Program-made: the position numbers and the translations under genes
Source of the DNA: Oceanococcus sp. HetDA_MAG_MS8
Lineage (GTDB): Bacteria; Pseudomonadota; Gammaproteobacteria; Nevskiales; Oceanococcaceae
Length of the DNA stretch: 64,000 nt
NCBI GenBank assembly: GCA_019192445.1
Contig: JAHCMK010000001.1
Span: 1-64,000 of the forward strand
Direction of reading: 5' to 3'
Shown: piece by piece, positions 27,923-39,173 of the stretch
How the letters are laid out: every line of letters starts with the position of its first letter
Position numbering within the stretch: position 1 is the stretch's first letter
Notes under the pieces: model-generated
Database searches by the model: none
Told to the model about the DNA's origin: nothing
The model's input: the letters and a program-made list of their open reading frames with translations, nothing else

Positions 27923-29799
27923 TAGATATCCGCCTCCAGGCACCAAGGGTGCCAGCGTAAGCCATCACAGCGCATGAGCCAGTCTTGCAAGATCGACTTG
28001 GCAATGGGGGCAGCTACGGCACTTCCACTGCCGCTGTTCTCGACCACCACCGCCACCGCAATTTCGGGGTTGTCGGCAGGAGCAAAGGCGATAAACAAAG
28101 CATGGTCGCGTAACTTGTAAGGGACATCTTCGAGTTGGGGGGCTTCATCATCTTCTTGGGACAGGCCCGCAACCTGTGCCGTCCCTGTTTTACCGGCCAC
28201 TGCAAAGGGCAACCCACGGCCAACGGATTGTGCAGTCCCATTGCTAGAGTGGACCACAGCCAGCATGGCGTCGTGCGTTTGCTGCCAGTGCCGAGAGTCC
28301 GCAAGGGTGATCGGCGGTAGCGGCCGCGGAGGGTTCTCAATCACCTCTTGGCCGCGGCTCCGGCTCTGTACCAGCCGTGGCACGAAGCCTTGACCGCGCG
28401 TCGCAATCCGCGAGGTGAGCACCGCTAATTGCAGGGGGGTCATCAACAAATAGCCTTGGCCGATACCGACATTGAGGGTTTCGCCGGGATACCAAATTTC
28501 CCCATTGTGACCCCGTTTCCAGTCGCGGCTGGGCAGTAAACCCGCTTCTTCGGCAGGTAGTCGAATCCCTGTCTGCTGGCCTAATCCAAAGCGCGCTGAG
28601 AAATCATGCAGACGATCAATGCCCAGGTTGTAGGCCAGCTCGTAATAGTAAATGTCGCAGGACTGGGCGATAGCTTGGCGGAAATTGACTCGGCCATGGC
28701 CTTCACGCTTCCAATCACGATAGCGCCGAGGCTTGTTCGGAAGCTGGTACCAGCCTTTGCAGTAAACGCCGTCGTGGCTGTGGACCACCCCATACTCTAG
28801 CCCGGCTAGGCCAAAGAGTGGTTTGACCGTCGATCCTGGGGGGTAACGGCCCTGAATCGCTCGGTTAAATAGCGGGTTGCCAGGGTCCTCAATCAGCCCG
28901 GCGTAATCCGCATGACTAATGCCGTTGACGAAGAGGTGCGGGTCAAAGGAGGGTGTCGACACCAGGGCCAGCACATCCCCTTGACTTAGATCTAAGGCGA
29001 TGGCGGCGCCCCGGTTGCCTTGCATTTGCGCCTGAGCGTTGCGCTGTAGCTGCTCATCCAGGCTGAGGCGCAAATCCCAACCGGGCGTAGGAGCTTGATA
29101 GTCCAGCTCGTTGAGCAGCCGGCCCCGAGCATCTGTTTCCATGCGGCGCTGCCCTGCGCGCGGGCGCAAATCCGCCTCGAAGGAGCGCTCCAAGCCAGTT
29201 TTGCCGATATAGCTGGCGCCTCGGTAGGCCTCGGCGTCAGCGTTGGCGAGGTCACGTGCGCTGATGCCGCCGACATAGCCCACCACATGTGCCGTGGTTG
29301 GCCCTTGAGGGTAGCGTCGGGTCAGCGCTGCCTGAACCTGGACGCCGGGCCAGCGGCGGCGATTGACTTCAAGCTTGGCCAGCTCTTCTGGGCTAAGGCC
29401 TAGTTTTAAAGGGATGCTGTGGAACTCTTTGCGACTCTGGCGGCGTTCATGGAAGCGCTGTAGTTCATGTGTTTCCAGCGGCACAACCTCACCGATCTCG
29501 GTCAGGGTGCGTTCCAAGTCATCGACATTCTCCGGTACCACCAGCAGCTGCCAGCTAGGCACGTTGTCGGCCAGGATGGTTCCGTTGCGATCGTAGATCA
29601 GCCCGCGAACTCCGGGCACGGGGACGGCAACCGTTCGATTCTGATCGGCGCGCTGGGCCAGCTGTTGGTGATCGCGCGTTTGCAGTAGCCACAAGCGACC
29701 ACCCAACACAGTGGCCAGAGTCATGACGATGGCGCTGGCAATGAGCAGACGCTGACGAAAATCCAGCCATTGCTCCCGGCTTTCTCCAAATGCAGTCAT
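27922..29799 (-). CDS. mrdA: Penicillin-binding protein 2, transpeptidase of the elongasome
   Basis: 625 residues. One N-terminal transmembrane helix (RLLIASAIVMTLATVLGGRLW), a dimerisation/pedestal domain (VPVPGVRGLIYDRNGTILADN), then the transpeptidase domain. Its active-site motifs are STVK in PPGSTVKPLFG, SCD in AQSCDIYYYELA and KTGTAQ. It cross-links peptidoglycan during lateral growth with RodA. The gene sits 17 bp after mreD and is coupled to rodA by the shared TAATG. Confidence 0.97.
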   Translation of the reverse strand: MTAFGESREQWLDFRQRLLIASAIVMTLATVLGGRLWLLQTRDHQQLAQRADQNRTVAVPVPGVRGLIYDRNGTILADNVPSWQLLVVPENVDDLERTLTEIGEVVPLETHELQRFHERRQSRKEFHSIPLKLGLSPEELAKLEVNRRRWPGVQVQAALTRRYPQGPTTAHVVGYVGGISARDLANADAEAYRGASYIGKTGLERSFEADLRPRAGQRRMETDARGRLLNELDYQAPTPGWDLRLSLDEQLQRNAQAQMQGNRGAAIALDLSQGDVLALVSTPSFDPHLFVNGISHADYAGLIEDPGNPLFNRAIQGRYPPGSTVKPLFGLAGLEYGVVHSHDGVYCKGWYQLPNKPRRYRDWKREGHGRVNFRQAIAQSCDIYYYELAYNLGIDRLHDFSARFGLGQQTGIRLPAEEAGLLPSRDWKRGHNGEIWYPGETLNVGIGQGYLLMTPLQLAVLTSRIATRGQGFVPRLVQSRSRGQEVIENPPRPLPPITLADSRHWQQTHDAMLAVVHSSNGTAQSVGRGLPFAVAGKTGTAQVAGLSQEDDEAPQLEDVPYKLRDHALFIAFAPADNPEIAVAVVVENSGSGSAVAAPIAKSILQDWLMRCDGLRWHPWCLEADI

Positions 29800-29816
29800 C
29801 GGTTGCTGGCCATCTG

Positions 29817-30281
29817 CTAGAAATTAGCTTCGGGGCGCTGGGTGAACAAGGCCAAGGGCGCCCACAGCGTAGTCGCGACCACGACCGGCGCCCAGTGGTA
29901 GCCCATGGGCGGGTTATGTAGCCAATCCAGCCAATAAAAAATGAAGAAGTTGCTCGCCAGCAACACACTCCCCACCACCATGACCTGCACCCATAAGGGC
30001 TGGCTGAGGCTGCGGTTCTGGCTGAGTCGAAGTAGCAGTGTCGGTGCTCCCAGGCCCAAAGCCCATACGCCTAAAAATCCGTGCAGGAGCGTGTCAATGA
30101 GTAGACCAAAGGCAAAGGCGCCTACCACACTCATTCCGCCCCCTAGCAACAACCCAAAAAGGGGCACGCACAACCACATGGGCACTAAAGCCCAGCTCGC
30201 TAAGGCGGCATTTGCAGGCCAACTCAGCCCAATGAGAGCAAGCGGAGGAAGCAACAGACTAAGCAGGCGAATCAGGAGCAC
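29817..30281 (-). CDS. mreD: Rod-shape determining membrane protein MreD
   Basis: 154 residues, nearly all hydrophobic, with about five membrane segments. Recognised mainly by position between mreC and mrdA, by size, and by the MreD-like stretch GAFAFGLLIDTLLHGFLGVWALG. It bridges MreC and the elongation enzymes. The start is a GTG at 30281 without a strong ribosome binding site, 70 bp after mreC, so the N-terminus is moderately certain. Confidence 0.9.
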   Translation of the reverse strand: MLLIRLLSLLLPPLALIGLSWPANAALASWALVPMWLCVPLFGLLLGGGMSVVGAFAFGLLIDTLLHGFLGVWALGLGAPTLLLRLSQNRSLSQPLWVQVMVVGSVLLASNFFIFYWLDWLHNPPMGYHWAPVVVATTLWAPLALFTQRPEANF

Positions 30282-30351
30282 GCGGCAGGTGATTGGTGGG
30301 GTGGTTACAGTGTGCCCTAAGGCTAGGGCAGCCTGCCGTCATTATGCGCAA

Positions 30352-31206
30352 TTATTCCCCGGTGGAGGCCTTAGAGTTGCGCACCAACAGGACTTCAGGC
30401 TGGTCGGTGACATCTGCCGTTGGCCTGGCGAACACTTTCAGGAAGCGCTCCCCGGGCTGGGCCTCAACCGAGGCCACCACGGCAATAGGGAATCCAGCTG
30501 GAAAGCGCCCGCCGAGGCCGCTGGTTACGAGTAGGTCACCCTCGCGAATATCCGTGTTCTGAGGCAACCAAGACACCCGGTAGAGCCCGCGTTGACCGAG
30601 TCCGTGGACAATGGTTTGGCCGGCGTTGCGAACCACCATGGCAGGGATGGCTTGTTCAGCTTCGGTCGCCAAAACCACTACGGACTCATTGGCGCTCACT
30701 TTTTGAACCTGACCCAGCACGCCGGAGGCGGAAAGCACGGGTGTGCCTTCGCTGATGCCCTGTTTACGGCCCTGCTCTAGGACGAGGCGATGGTCGAAGG
30801 GGAACAGCTGCATCCGGCTAATGTCGACCACCTGCACCTCGACCGGAAGCTCTGCCGTTGCTTGTAATAGCCGCCGTAAACGGTTGTTTTCTGCGCGTAG
30901 GGCGTTGAGCTGAGCCAATGAGGTCTCGAGCTCCATCAGCCGCTCACGCAAGGCCAAATAGTCGCTCTCTAGCTGCGCTTGGTTATCGGCAAGCAATGCC
31001 GCTTGGCGTCGCCGCTGAGGCCAGCTTGCTACCCAACGCAGAGGCGAGGTTAAGGCCAAGCCGAATTCGCGCAGCGGGGTCACTAGGGCGTCATGCGTAC
31101 TGCGGTCTAAGGTGTAAATTCCGGCGCTCAATGCCACCAAAACTAGACCTAGGGTGATAAGCCTGCGTCGTGATCGGCGCTGGCCGGGGAGGGCGCTGCC
31201 ATCCAT
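30352..31206 (-). CDS. mreC: Rod-shape determining protein MreC
   Basis: 284 residues. A basic N-terminus (GQRRSRRRL), one transmembrane helix (residues 15-30), a coiled-coil stretch (about 70-110, LESDYLALRERLMELETSLAQLNALRAENNRLRRLLQA) and two beta-barrel lobes with the family motifs HRLVLEQGRKQGISEGTPVL and REGDLLVTSGLGGRFPAGFPIAVV. MreC links cytoplasmic MreB to PBP2 in the periplasm. 9 bp downstream of mreB. Confidence 0.96.
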   Translation of the reverse strand: MDGSALPGQRRSRRRLITLGLVLVALSAGIYTLDRSTHDALVTPLREFGLALTSPLRWVASWPQRRRQAALLADNQAQLESDYLALRERLMELETSLAQLNALRAENNRLRRLLQATAELPVEVQVVDISRMQLFPFDHRLVLEQGRKQGISEGTPVLSASGVLGQVQKVSANESVVVLATEAEQAIPAMVVRNAGQTIVHGLGQRGLYRVSWLPQNTDIREGDLLVTSGLGGRFPAGFPIAVVASVEAQPGERFLKVFARPTADVTDQPEVLLVRNSKASTGE

Positions 31207-31215
31207 GCTGCGGGC

Positions 31216-32259
<1,044 letters not shown>

Positions 32260-32336
32260 TCAGGTTTGGTATGGCCCCGGACCAGCCGGAGCGGCAGCAA
32301 GGGCCGCGGGTTTCACATCCCCGGGTAATTCGCGGG

Positions 32337-32366
32337 ACAATACCAACGGCCGAAAGTTTTTGGCAA
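32337..32366 (-). promoter_or_regulatory. Candidate sigma-70 promoter of the mre operon
   Basis: On the minus strand TTGCCA (32361-32366) is followed, 18 bases later, by TATTGT (32337-32342), a reasonable -35/-10 pair about 80 bp upstream of the mreB start. The 175-bp spacer must also hold the rightward gatC promoter, which I could not define by eye. Confidence 0.5.
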
Positions 32367-32425
32367 GACATTCCTATGGTAGCGTTCGCGCCCTTTGTGC
32401 GTATTTTTTAGCGGCAGAATCCCTC

Positions 32426-32713
32426 ATGAGCCTGGCAGAACAAGATCTTCGACGGCTGGCCCGCTTGGCCCGCTTGGAATTTACCGAGGCCGATGTGCCG
32501 AAGTATCAGTCCGAACTCAATAGCATCCTGGAGATGGTTGACACCCTGCAGACTGCGCAAACCGAGGGCGTAGCCCCGATGGCGCACCCTCTGGATATGA
32601 CGCAACCACTACGGCCGGATGCTGTCACTGAGGACAATCAGCGCGAGACGCTGATGGCTGCGGCTCCGGAAGCGCAAGCAGGTCACTTTGCTGTTCCACG
32701 GGTGATCGAATGA
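32426..32713 (+). CDS. gatC: Aspartyl/glutamyl-tRNA amidotransferase subunit C
   Basis: 95 residues from the ATG at 32426, the standard GatC length; the frame stays open back to 32198 but that part overlaps mreB and the promoter region. Family features: [33 protein letters not shown] and the C-terminal [34 protein letters not shown]. GatC stabilises GatA and wraps the GatAB interface. The stop overlaps the gatA ATG by 4 bp. Confidence 0.96.
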   Translation: MSLAEQDLRRLARLARLEFTEADVPKYQSELNSILEMVDTLQTAQTEGVAPMAHPLDMTQPLRPDAVTEDNQRETLMAAAPEAQAGHFAVPRVIE

Positions 32714-34170
32714 GCGCCTGGCATGAGTGCAGCCTGGCACAGTTGCGCCAAGCGCTGGATGAAAGACGGGTCGATAGCGTCGAACTGACCCAGTACTTTT
32801 TAGATCATATCCGCGCCCACAACGGCACACTCAATGCCGTCATCGCACAGGATGATGAGCGTGCATTGCGTCAGGCCCAGGCTTCGACGCAGGCGCAAGG
32901 CCCTTTGGCCGGTCTTCCGATCCTGCACAAAGACATCTTCTGTACCCAAGGGCTGCGCACCTCGTGTGGCTCGAAGATGTTGGCGGACTGGGTTCCACCT
33001 TACGACGCCACCATCGTTGAGCAGTTAAATCAGGCCGGAATGGTGACCCTGGGCAAGGCCAACATGGATGAGTTTGCTATGGGCTCTTCCAACGAGACGA
33101 GTTACTTCGGTCCTGTGCGCAACCCCTGGAATACTGACTGTGTCCCCGGCGGCTCCAGTGGTGGCTCAGCGGCAGCGGTTGCTGCAGGGCTGGTCCCGGT
33201 GGCTACCGGGTCGGATACCGGCGGTTCCATTCGCCAGCCCGCGGCGCTGACAGGAATCACCGGTATTAAACCCACCTACGGACGCTGCAGTCGTTACGGC
33301 ATGATTGCCTTTGCCTCCAGCTTGGACCAAGCCGGAGTGTTCGCGCGAACTGCGCAGGACTGCGCTTGGGTTTTGCAGGCGATGTCTGGTGTCGACCGGC
33401 GTGACTCCACCAGTGCTGATCATCCTGTAGACGATCTCTGCGCCTTGTTGGACCAGCCACTTAAAGGCCTGCGGGTGGGTAAGCCCGTGGAGTTTTTTGG
33501 GGAAGGCCTGGACGCGGAGACCGGAGCGCGGGTGGAAGAAGGCTTGGTGGCATTGCAAAAGCTAGGTGCGGAGATTGTCGATATCCATCTGCCGCGGCTG
33601 GATCTGTGTGTGCCGGTGTATTACGTGATCGCGCCAGCCGAGGCCGCCTCGAACCTGTCCCGGTACGACGGAGTTCGCTTCGGTCTGCGTTGTGACAACC
33701 CCAAAGACCTGGATGATTTATACACGCGGACGCGCTCGGAGGGTTTTGGGCGCGAGGTACAGCGGCGGATCACCATTGGGACCTATGTGCTCTCGCATGG
33801 GTATTACGATGCTTACTACGTCAAAGCGCAGCAGGTACGGCGTCTCGTGAGCGAAGACTTCAGCCGCGCCTTCGAGTCGGTCGATGTGATTGCCAGTCCG
33901 ACCACACAAGGGCCCGCTTTCGAGATTGGAGCCAAATCTGCTGACCCCGTTGCGATGTATTTGAACGACATTTACACCATCGCCGCCAACTTGGCCGGAC
34001 TGCCGGGTATTTCCATTCCCGCTGGTTTGGCCAGTGGACTGCCGGTGGGGCTGCAGCTGGTTGGCCCACCCTTCACGGAGGCGCGTCTGCTTCAGGTTGC
34101 GCATCAGCTCCAAACGCATACCGATCATCATTTGCAGAGGCCAACGGCCTTCATGGAGGCTGCGCAATGA
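32710..34170 (+). CDS. gatA: Aspartyl/glutamyl-tRNA amidotransferase subunit A
   Basis: 486 residues. Amidase-signature catalytic triad: Lys in LPILHKDIF, cis-Ser in the [14 protein letters not shown] stretch and nucleophilic Ser in [12 protein letters not shown]. It hydrolyses glutamine and channels ammonia to GatB. The complex converts misacylated Glu-tRNA(Gln) and/or Asp-tRNA(Asn) to the amide forms, which implies that at least one of the direct glutaminyl or asparaginyl synthetase routes is absent or supplemented. Overlaps gatC and gatB by 4 bp each. Confidence 0.98.
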   Translation: MSAWHECSLAQLRQALDERRVDSVELTQYFLDHIRAHNGTLNAVIAQDDERALRQAQASTQAQGPLAGLPILHKDIFCTQGLRTSCGSKMLADWVPPYDATIVEQLNQAGMVTLGKANMDEFAMGSSNETSYFGPVRNPWNTDCVPGGSSGGSAAAVAAGLVPVATGSDTGGSIRQPAALTGITGIKPTYGRCSRYGMIAFASSLDQAGVFARTAQDCAWVLQAMSGVDRRDSTSADHPVDDLCALLDQPLKGLRVGKPVEFFGEGLDAETGARVEEGLVALQKLGAEIVDIHLPRLDLCVPVYYVIAPAEAASNLSRYDGVRFGLRCDNPKDLDDLYTRTRSEGFGREVQRRITIGTYVLSHGYYDAYYVKAQQVRRLVSEDFSRAFESVDVIASPTTQGPAFEIGAKSADPVAMYLNDIYTIAANLAGLPGISIPAGLASGLPVGLQLVGPPFTEARLLQVAHQLQTHTDHHLQRPTAFMEAAQ

Positions 34171-35603
34171 GCTGGGAAGTTGTCATCGGCCTCGAAGTGC
34201 ATGTGCAGTTGGCCACGCAATCCAAAATTTTCTCCGGCGCTTCCACGGCTTATGGAGCCGAACCCAATACCCAGGCTTGCGCCGTCGACCTGGGGCTGCC
34301 GGGTGTGCTCCCGGTCGTTAACGCCAAGGCCATTGAGATGGCGGTTCGCTTTGGTTTAGCGGTGGATGCCCAGATAACGCCGCGTAGCGTGTTTGCGCGC
34401 AAACATTATTTCTACCCGGATCTGCCCAAGGGATACCAAATTTCCCAGTACGAGTTGCCTATCGTTGCGCACGGCCATCTGGATATTCCGGTTGGTGACT
34501 CTGGCGAGTCCAAGTGCATTCGTATTCTGCGCGCCCATTTGGAAGAGGATGCGGGTAAGTCTGTTCACGATGCTCTTCCTGGCGCCACCGGAATCGACCT
34601 CAACCGGGCGGGTACGCCTCTGATTGAAGTGGTGACGGAGCCCGATATGCGCAGTGCGGCTGAGGCCGTCGCCTACCTAAAAGCACTCCACGAGTTGGTG
34701 CGGTGTCTGGGCGTGAGTGATGGCAACATGCAGGAAGGGTCATTCCGTTGCGATGCCAATGTATCGGTGCGGCGCTTGGGTTCAGAGAAACTCGGTACGC
34801 GTACCGAAACCAAGAACCTCAACTCCTTCCGCTTCGTTGAAAAAGCCATCAACTACGAAGTCGAGCGTCAGATCGATGTGTTGGAAAGCGGCGGCAGCAT
34901 CGATCAGGAGACCCGCCTCTTCGATCCCGACAAAGGAGAAACGCGGACCATGCGCGGCAAGGAAGATGCGATGGATTATCGCTACTTTCCCGACCCGGAC
35001 CTGCTGCCCGTGGAATGCACGCCAGAGTTCATTGAGGCCCAGCGGCAAAGCTTGCCAGAGCTGCCGGCGCAGCGGCGCAGCCGCTACGAGGATCAATGGG
35101 GCCTCAACACCGAAGAGGCTCGGCAGTTAGCGGGCGATCCTGATGTCACCGCGTATTACGAAAGCCTCGTTGCGGAAGTTGGCAGCGAACATGCCGCATT
35201 GGCGGCGCGCTGGCAGCTTGGAGAACTCGCGGGCGCATTGAATGCAGCAGGGCAGAGCTTTGCGCAAAGCCCCATAACGCCGGCCCAGCTTGCTGGGCTG
35301 ATTCGCCGGCTGGCTGATAACACGCTGTCCGGAAAAATGGCCAAGGAGGTATTCGCTGCGATCCTGGCCGGTGAAGGCGATGCCGATGCCATTATTGAAG
35401 CCCGCGGCTTAAAGCAAATCTCTGACACCGGCGCACTTGAAGCCATTGTTGACGATGTTATTGCCGCACACCCTGAGCAGGTGGCGCAGATCAAAGCTGG
35501 TAAGACCAAGGTGATAGGTTTCTTGGTCGGCAAGGTCATGCAGCAAACCAAGGGGCAGGCTAACCCCGGTGCTGTGAACCAACTGCTGAAGGATCGCCTG
35601 TGA
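34167..35603 (+). CDS. gatB: Aspartyl/glutamyl-tRNA amidotransferase subunit B
   Basis: 478 residues. Opens with the GatB signature [24 protein letters not shown], then [21 protein letters not shown] and [13 protein letters not shown]-terminal YqeY-like tRNA-binding tail is present (residues about 400-478, ending in [16 protein letters not shown]). It phosphorylates the misacylated tRNA using ATP and transfers the ammonia from GatA. The stop overlaps the hslO start by 4 bp, extending the operon into redox chaperone hslO. Confidence 0.98.
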   Translation: MSWEVVIGLEVHVQLATQSKIFSGASTAYGAEPNTQACAVDLGLPGVLPVVNAKAIEMAVRFGLAVDAQITPRSVFARKHYFYPDLPKGYQISQYELPIVAHGHLDIPVGDSGESKCIRILRAHLEEDAGKSVHDALPGATGIDLNRAGTPLIEVVTEPDMRSAAEAVAYLKALHELVRCLGVSDGNMQEGSFRCDANVSVRRLGSEKLGTRTETKNLNSFRFVEKAINYEVERQIDVLESGGSIDQETRLFDPDKGETRTMRGKEDAMDYRYFPDPDLLPVECTPEFIEAQRQSLPELPAQRRSRYEDQWGLNTEEARQLAGDPDVTAYYESLVAEVGSEHAALAARWQLGELAGALNAAGQSFAQSPITPAQLAGLIRRLADNTLSGKMAKEVFAAILAGEGDADAIIEARGLKQISDTGALEAIVDDVIAAHPEQVAQIKAGKTKVIGFLVGKVMQQTKGQANPGAVNQLLKDRL

Positions 35604-36448
35604 GCGATAGTGGTTTATGGCGCTTCCAGTATGCGGATTTGCCCCTGCGGGGCGCGTTATTGCAATTGGGTCCTGAATGGGCGGAGCTGGTTGCCGAGCA
35701 GGGGTATGACGCCACCGCGAGCTCTTGGTTAGGTCAGTCATTATTGGCAGTAGGCCTGTTGTCGGGCTTGGCAAAAGTCGCGCCCAAACTGACATTGCAA
35801 GTGGCCGATGTCGACGCCATGGATCTGCTGGTGGCGCAGACTCTGCGACCGGGCGCATTGCGCGGAATGCTCAAGCCGCGAAGCTTAGGTGAGCAGCCCT
35901 TGGTGGGGCAGGGGCGCATGGTGATGACCTGGGAGCTGGCGGACCAGCCGCAGCGGCCTCGCCAAAGTATCGTGCCTTTGGTCCAGGCCAATCTGGCGGC
36001 TGCCATGGAAGACTATTTCCGCGATTCTGAACAGCTGCAAACCCGGTTTTATCTGCATGCGGATCGGCACCAAGCTTTTGGCGTGGTGGTACAGCGCATC
36101 GCCGGTGATGATGCGGACGTCGATGATGCCCTGAGCGTATTTGATCGTTGGGACCTGCGGACTTTACCCGCGCAGCCGGAACAGTTCTTGGCGGTATTGC
36201 TCGAGCGCGACATCCAAATTCTGGACGGGCCACAGCAGTGGATGGTGCGCTGTCACTGTGATGAGGCCAGCTTGAGCCGTATTGTTCTAAGCTTGGGCGC
36301 GGACGACGCACGCGCTTTGCTCGCCGAACAAGGTCATATCCAAGCCGAGTGTGGATATTGCGGCAAGGTCTACACATTTACCCCAGACTACGTGGAATCT
36401 CTGTTTGCCGCCCAGGCAGCTGAGCCGCAACCGCCGAATACTCACTAG
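35600..36448 (+). CDS. hslO: Redox-regulated chaperone Hsp33
   Basis: 282 residues. The C-terminal zinc redox switch is intact: CHC in [19 protein letters not shown] and CGYC in [13 protein letters not shown]. The N-terminal substrate-binding domain has [11 protein letters not shown] and [24 protein letters not shown], the latter resembling the Hsp33 hinge region. Hsp33 is activated by oxidation with zinc release and holds unfolding proteins during oxidative heat stress. Coupled to gatB by a 4-bp overlap and followed 9 bp later by the degV-like gene. Confidence 0.96.
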   Translation: MSDSGLWRFQYADLPLRGALLQLGPEWAELVAEQGYDATASSWLGQSLLAVGLLSGLAKVAPKLTLQVADVDAMDLLVAQTLRPGALRGMLKPRSLGEQPLVGQGRMVMTWELADQPQRPRQSIVPLVQANLAAAMEDYFRDSEQLQTRFYLHADRHQAFGVVVQRIAGDDADVDDALSVFDRWDLRTLPAQPEQFLAVLLERDIQILDGPQQWMVRCHCDEASLSRIVLSLGADDARALLAEQGHIQAECGYCGKVYTFTPDYVESLFAAQAAEPQPPNTH

Positions 36449-36457
36449 AGAACACAT

Positions 36458-37399
36458 ATGCGTATCGGCCTAGTCGTGGATTCAAGTTGCGACCTGCCAC
36501 AGGATTTTCGTGAGCAGCATGATGTGCGGGTTTTGCCCGTCACCATTCGCATTGGCCAAGACCGCTTGCTGGATCAGCAAGATCCACAAGCCGCATTGGA
36601 GTTTTACCGCAGCGAGTTGGGTGCCCGAGGCGCGGATGCGGAGTCTTTGCCCTTTGCCGCCGACCAGATTGCCGAGCTTTTTTTGGATGAATTAATCGGC
36701 GACTTTGACTACGTGTTCTGTCAGACGGTTTCGCGGACGCGCTCGTCGATATTCGAAAACGCCACCAAAGCCTCCTTCACCATACTTTCGGAATATCGCG
36801 ACTACCTCTCTGGGGCTGCCCGGTCTACGCCCTTTGCTATGCGCGTGCTGAACACCGGCACGTTTTTTAGCGGCCAGGGTGTGATTGCGGCAGAGACGGT
36901 GCGGATGATTGAGGCTGGATATAGCCCAGCGGAAATCCGTGAGCGTTTGGATCATTTGGTCGGCGCCGTTCGTGCCTATGCGATTCCCCAGGACGTGTAC
37001 TACCTGCGCGCCCGTGCCCGTGCCAAAGGTGACCGCAGCATGGGCTTGTTCACAGCGGCTTTGGCTTCGACGCTAGACATCAAACCCATCATTCGCGGCC
37101 AACAAGACCATACTGAGGTGGTGGCTCGCGTTCGCGGCTTCGACAATGCGGTGGAGCGGGTGCTGAATCAATTGCGTAAGCAGGTCGAACGCGGCTTAGA
37201 TGCACCCTTTGTGGGCTTAAGCTACGCCGGAGAACTCGAGTGTATGCGGCTGCTTCCTGGCTATGCAGAATTGGCGCAAGTGTGCGCCGAGCAGGAAGTC
37301 ACGCTACTCGAGTCCGTGATGAACGTGACCGGGGGCGTCAATCTAGGGCCGGGAACGCTCAGTGCTGCGATACTGGCCAAATCACACGAATTCCAATAA
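36458..37399 (+). CDS. DegV family fatty-acid-binding protein
   Basis: 313 residues. N-terminal motif RIGLVVDSSCDLPQDF and the LPVTIRIG strand, then FCQTVSRTRSSIFENA, are those of the two-domain DegV fold, which binds a fatty acid. In Gram-positives the FakB relatives present fatty acids to a kinase; here no fakA is adjacent, so the role is unknown. ATG at 36458 closely follows hslO; the terminator at 37505-37533 ends the gatCAB-hslO-degV transcript. Confidence 0.92.
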   Translation: MRIGLVVDSSCDLPQDFREQHDVRVLPVTIRIGQDRLLDQQDPQAALEFYRSELGARGADAESLPFAADQIAELFLDELIGDFDYVFCQTVSRTRSSIFENATKASFTILSEYRDYLSGAARSTPFAMRVLNTGTFFSGQGVIAAETVRMIEAGYSPAEIRERLDHLVGAVRAYAIPQDVYYLRARARAKGDRSMGLFTAALASTLDIKPIIRGQQDHTEVVARVRGFDNAVERVLNQLRKQVERGLDAPFVGLSYAGELECMRLLPGYAELAQVCAEQEVTLLESVMNVTGGVNLGPGTLSAAILAKSHEFQ

Positions 37400-37504
37400 A
37401 GTGCTGCTATCGACGTCAATAATGAAATTTATCGGCGCAGGAATGGGGTCGGGGTGTAAGAGCCACTGGGGGAGAGATGGTGCACCCGCACCAAGAAGGC
37501 AAGG

Positions 37505-37533
37505 GGCCGCCGTTGGCGGCCTTTTGTTTTTTT
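37505..37533 (+). terminator. Intrinsic terminator after gatCAB-hslO-degV
   Basis: GGCCGCC (37505-37511) and GGCGGCC (37515-37521) form a 7-bp GC stem with a GTT loop, followed by TTTTGTTTTTTT. The spacer to the next gene (37400-37622) otherwise shows only a small GGTGC-type hairpin near 37479-37491. Confidence 0.9.
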
Positions 37534-37622
37534 GTGGTGCTAATCCTTGCCAAGGGTCGATCTCAGTCTGACTTGTCTTTCCTCGGGATACTGAACCCCC
37601 AATTTGGAGAACTACACAACCC

Positions 37623-39173
37623 ATGTTGAATATATTCGCGCAGCACCCGCGCGGTTTAATGGTGCTGTTTGGAACGGAGATGTGGGAGCGTGCGAGCTAT
37701 TACGGCATGCGCGCCATCTTGGTACTTGCGCTCACAGCGGCGGCCACCGAAGGTGGCGGTTTGGACCTCAGCGACACAACGGCCACTGCCATCTATGGCA
37801 TGTACACCGGCGCGGTGTATTTGGCGTGTTTGCCCGGTGGGTGGATTGCAGACCGTCTGTTGGGGCAGCGCAACGCGGTGTGGTACGGCGGGCTGATTAT
37901 TGCGGGCGGCCACTTCACCATGGCCCTGCCATTTGAGGCCACCTTTTATGTAGGGCTGATTCTCATTGCCTTGGGCACGGGGCTGCTGAAGCCTAATGTG
38001 TCGACCATGGTTGGTGACTTATACCCCCAGGGCAGCGCCAGCCGCGACGCGGCGTTCTCCATTTTCTACATGGGGATTAATGTCGGCGCCTTTTTTGGTC
38101 AGCTCGTCGTGGGTTACCTGGGTGAGAAGGTTGGCTGGCACTGGGGCTTTGGGGCCGCCGGCGTGGGCATGCTTTTTGGTCTATGGCAATACCGGGTTGG
38201 CGCCAAGCATTTAGGCCAAGCCGGACTGCTGCCGGCGAGTACCGGAGACCCAGCAAAAGACGCACGGGTTCAGCAGATTGGATGGCGCGCAATCCGCGCA
38301 TTCTTAGTGTTACTGAGCATCGCCACCGCTACCGCCATTGTGGGTTGGTGGACGCCGGACGCCGGCCAAATGGCGCTGTGGTTTGCCCAGTTTGTGATCG
38401 CCTTGGCAATTGGCTTTTTTGCCTGGGTGTTGATTTTCGGTGGTCTCAGCGCTCAAGAGCGCAAACACGTGGGCGTGATTGCCATTTTCTTCGTGGCCTC
38501 CGCCGTCTTTTGGAGCGGATTCGACCAGGCCGGCTCCTCGCTGAATATCTTTGCTGACCGCTACACCGACCGCATGATCCTAGGCTGGGAGATGCCGGCA
38601 TCATGGCTGCAGTCCATCAACCCCATGCTCATCATTTTGCTGGCACCATTTTTTGCCTGGCTGTGGGTGCACCTGGCGCAGCGCAACATGGATCCGTCGT
38701 CGCCGATCAAGTTCGCCATTGGTTTGCTGCAGCTGGGGCTGGGTTTCTGGGTGATGGTGTTCGCGGCCCGGATTGCGGCGGGCGGCGAATTGGCGGCTCC
38801 GACTTGGCTGCTGCTGACCTATCTCTTCCACACCACCGGCGAGCTCTGCCTGTCTCCGGTGGGTCTGTCAGCCGTCACCAAACTGGCGCCGCGACGCTAC
38901 CTGGGCCAAATGATGGGGACCTGGTTTATGGCCTCCTCCCTTGGCAACGTCATTGCGGGTTTGATGGCAGGTCACATCACCGTTGCCGGTGCTGAAGCCA
39001 TGCCTGAGCAGTTTATGCGTGTGGTTTACATGAGTTTGGCTGCGGCCTTGCTGATGTTCATCGCCACCCCTTTGATTAAGTCGTGGATGAAGGGTTCGGC
39101 TGAGTTTCCAGAGTCTGCGGCCCCCCACGGCAAACCGGCCGGTAGTCGCGCGACTGAGGTGGAGCCTTCATGA
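37623..39173 (+). CDS. Proton-dependent oligopeptide transporter (POT/PTR2 family)
   Basis: 516 residues with about 12-14 membrane helices. The POT signature ExxER occurs as EMWERASYYGMRAIL in helix 1, and the second motif LGTGLLKPNVSTMVGDLY is characteristic. A TTGELCLSPVGLSAVTKLAPRRYLGQMMG segment matches helix 10-11 of the family. It imports di- and tripeptides with protons through the inner membrane. It overlaps the following ACE-like peptidase gene by 4 bp, which suggests coupled peptide breakdown and uptake (inference). GGAGA lies about 12 bases before the start. Confidence 0.96.
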   Translation: MLNIFAQHPRGLMVLFGTEMWERASYYGMRAILVLALTAAATEGGGLDLSDTTATAIYGMYTGAVYLACLPGGWIADRLLGQRNAVWYGGLIIAGGHFTMALPFEATFYVGLILIALGTGLLKPNVSTMVGDLYPQGSASRDAAFSIFYMGINVGAFFGQLVVGYLGEKVGWHWGFGAAGVGMLFGLWQYRVGAKHLGQAGLLPASTGDPAKDARVQQIGWRAIRAFLVLLSIATATAIVGWWTPDAGQMALWFAQFVIALAIGFFAWVLIFGGLSAQERKHVGVIAIFFVASAVFWSGFDQAGSSLNIFADRYTDRMILGWEMPASWLQSINPMLIILLAPFFAWLWVHLAQRNMDPSSPIKFAIGLLQLGLGFWVMVFAARIAAGGELAAPTWLLLTYLFHTTGELCLSPVGLSAVTKLAPRRYLGQMMGTWFMASSLGNVIAGLMAGHITVAGAEAMPEQFMRVVYMSLAAALLMFIATPLIKSWMKGSAEFPESAAPHGKPAGSRATEVEPS

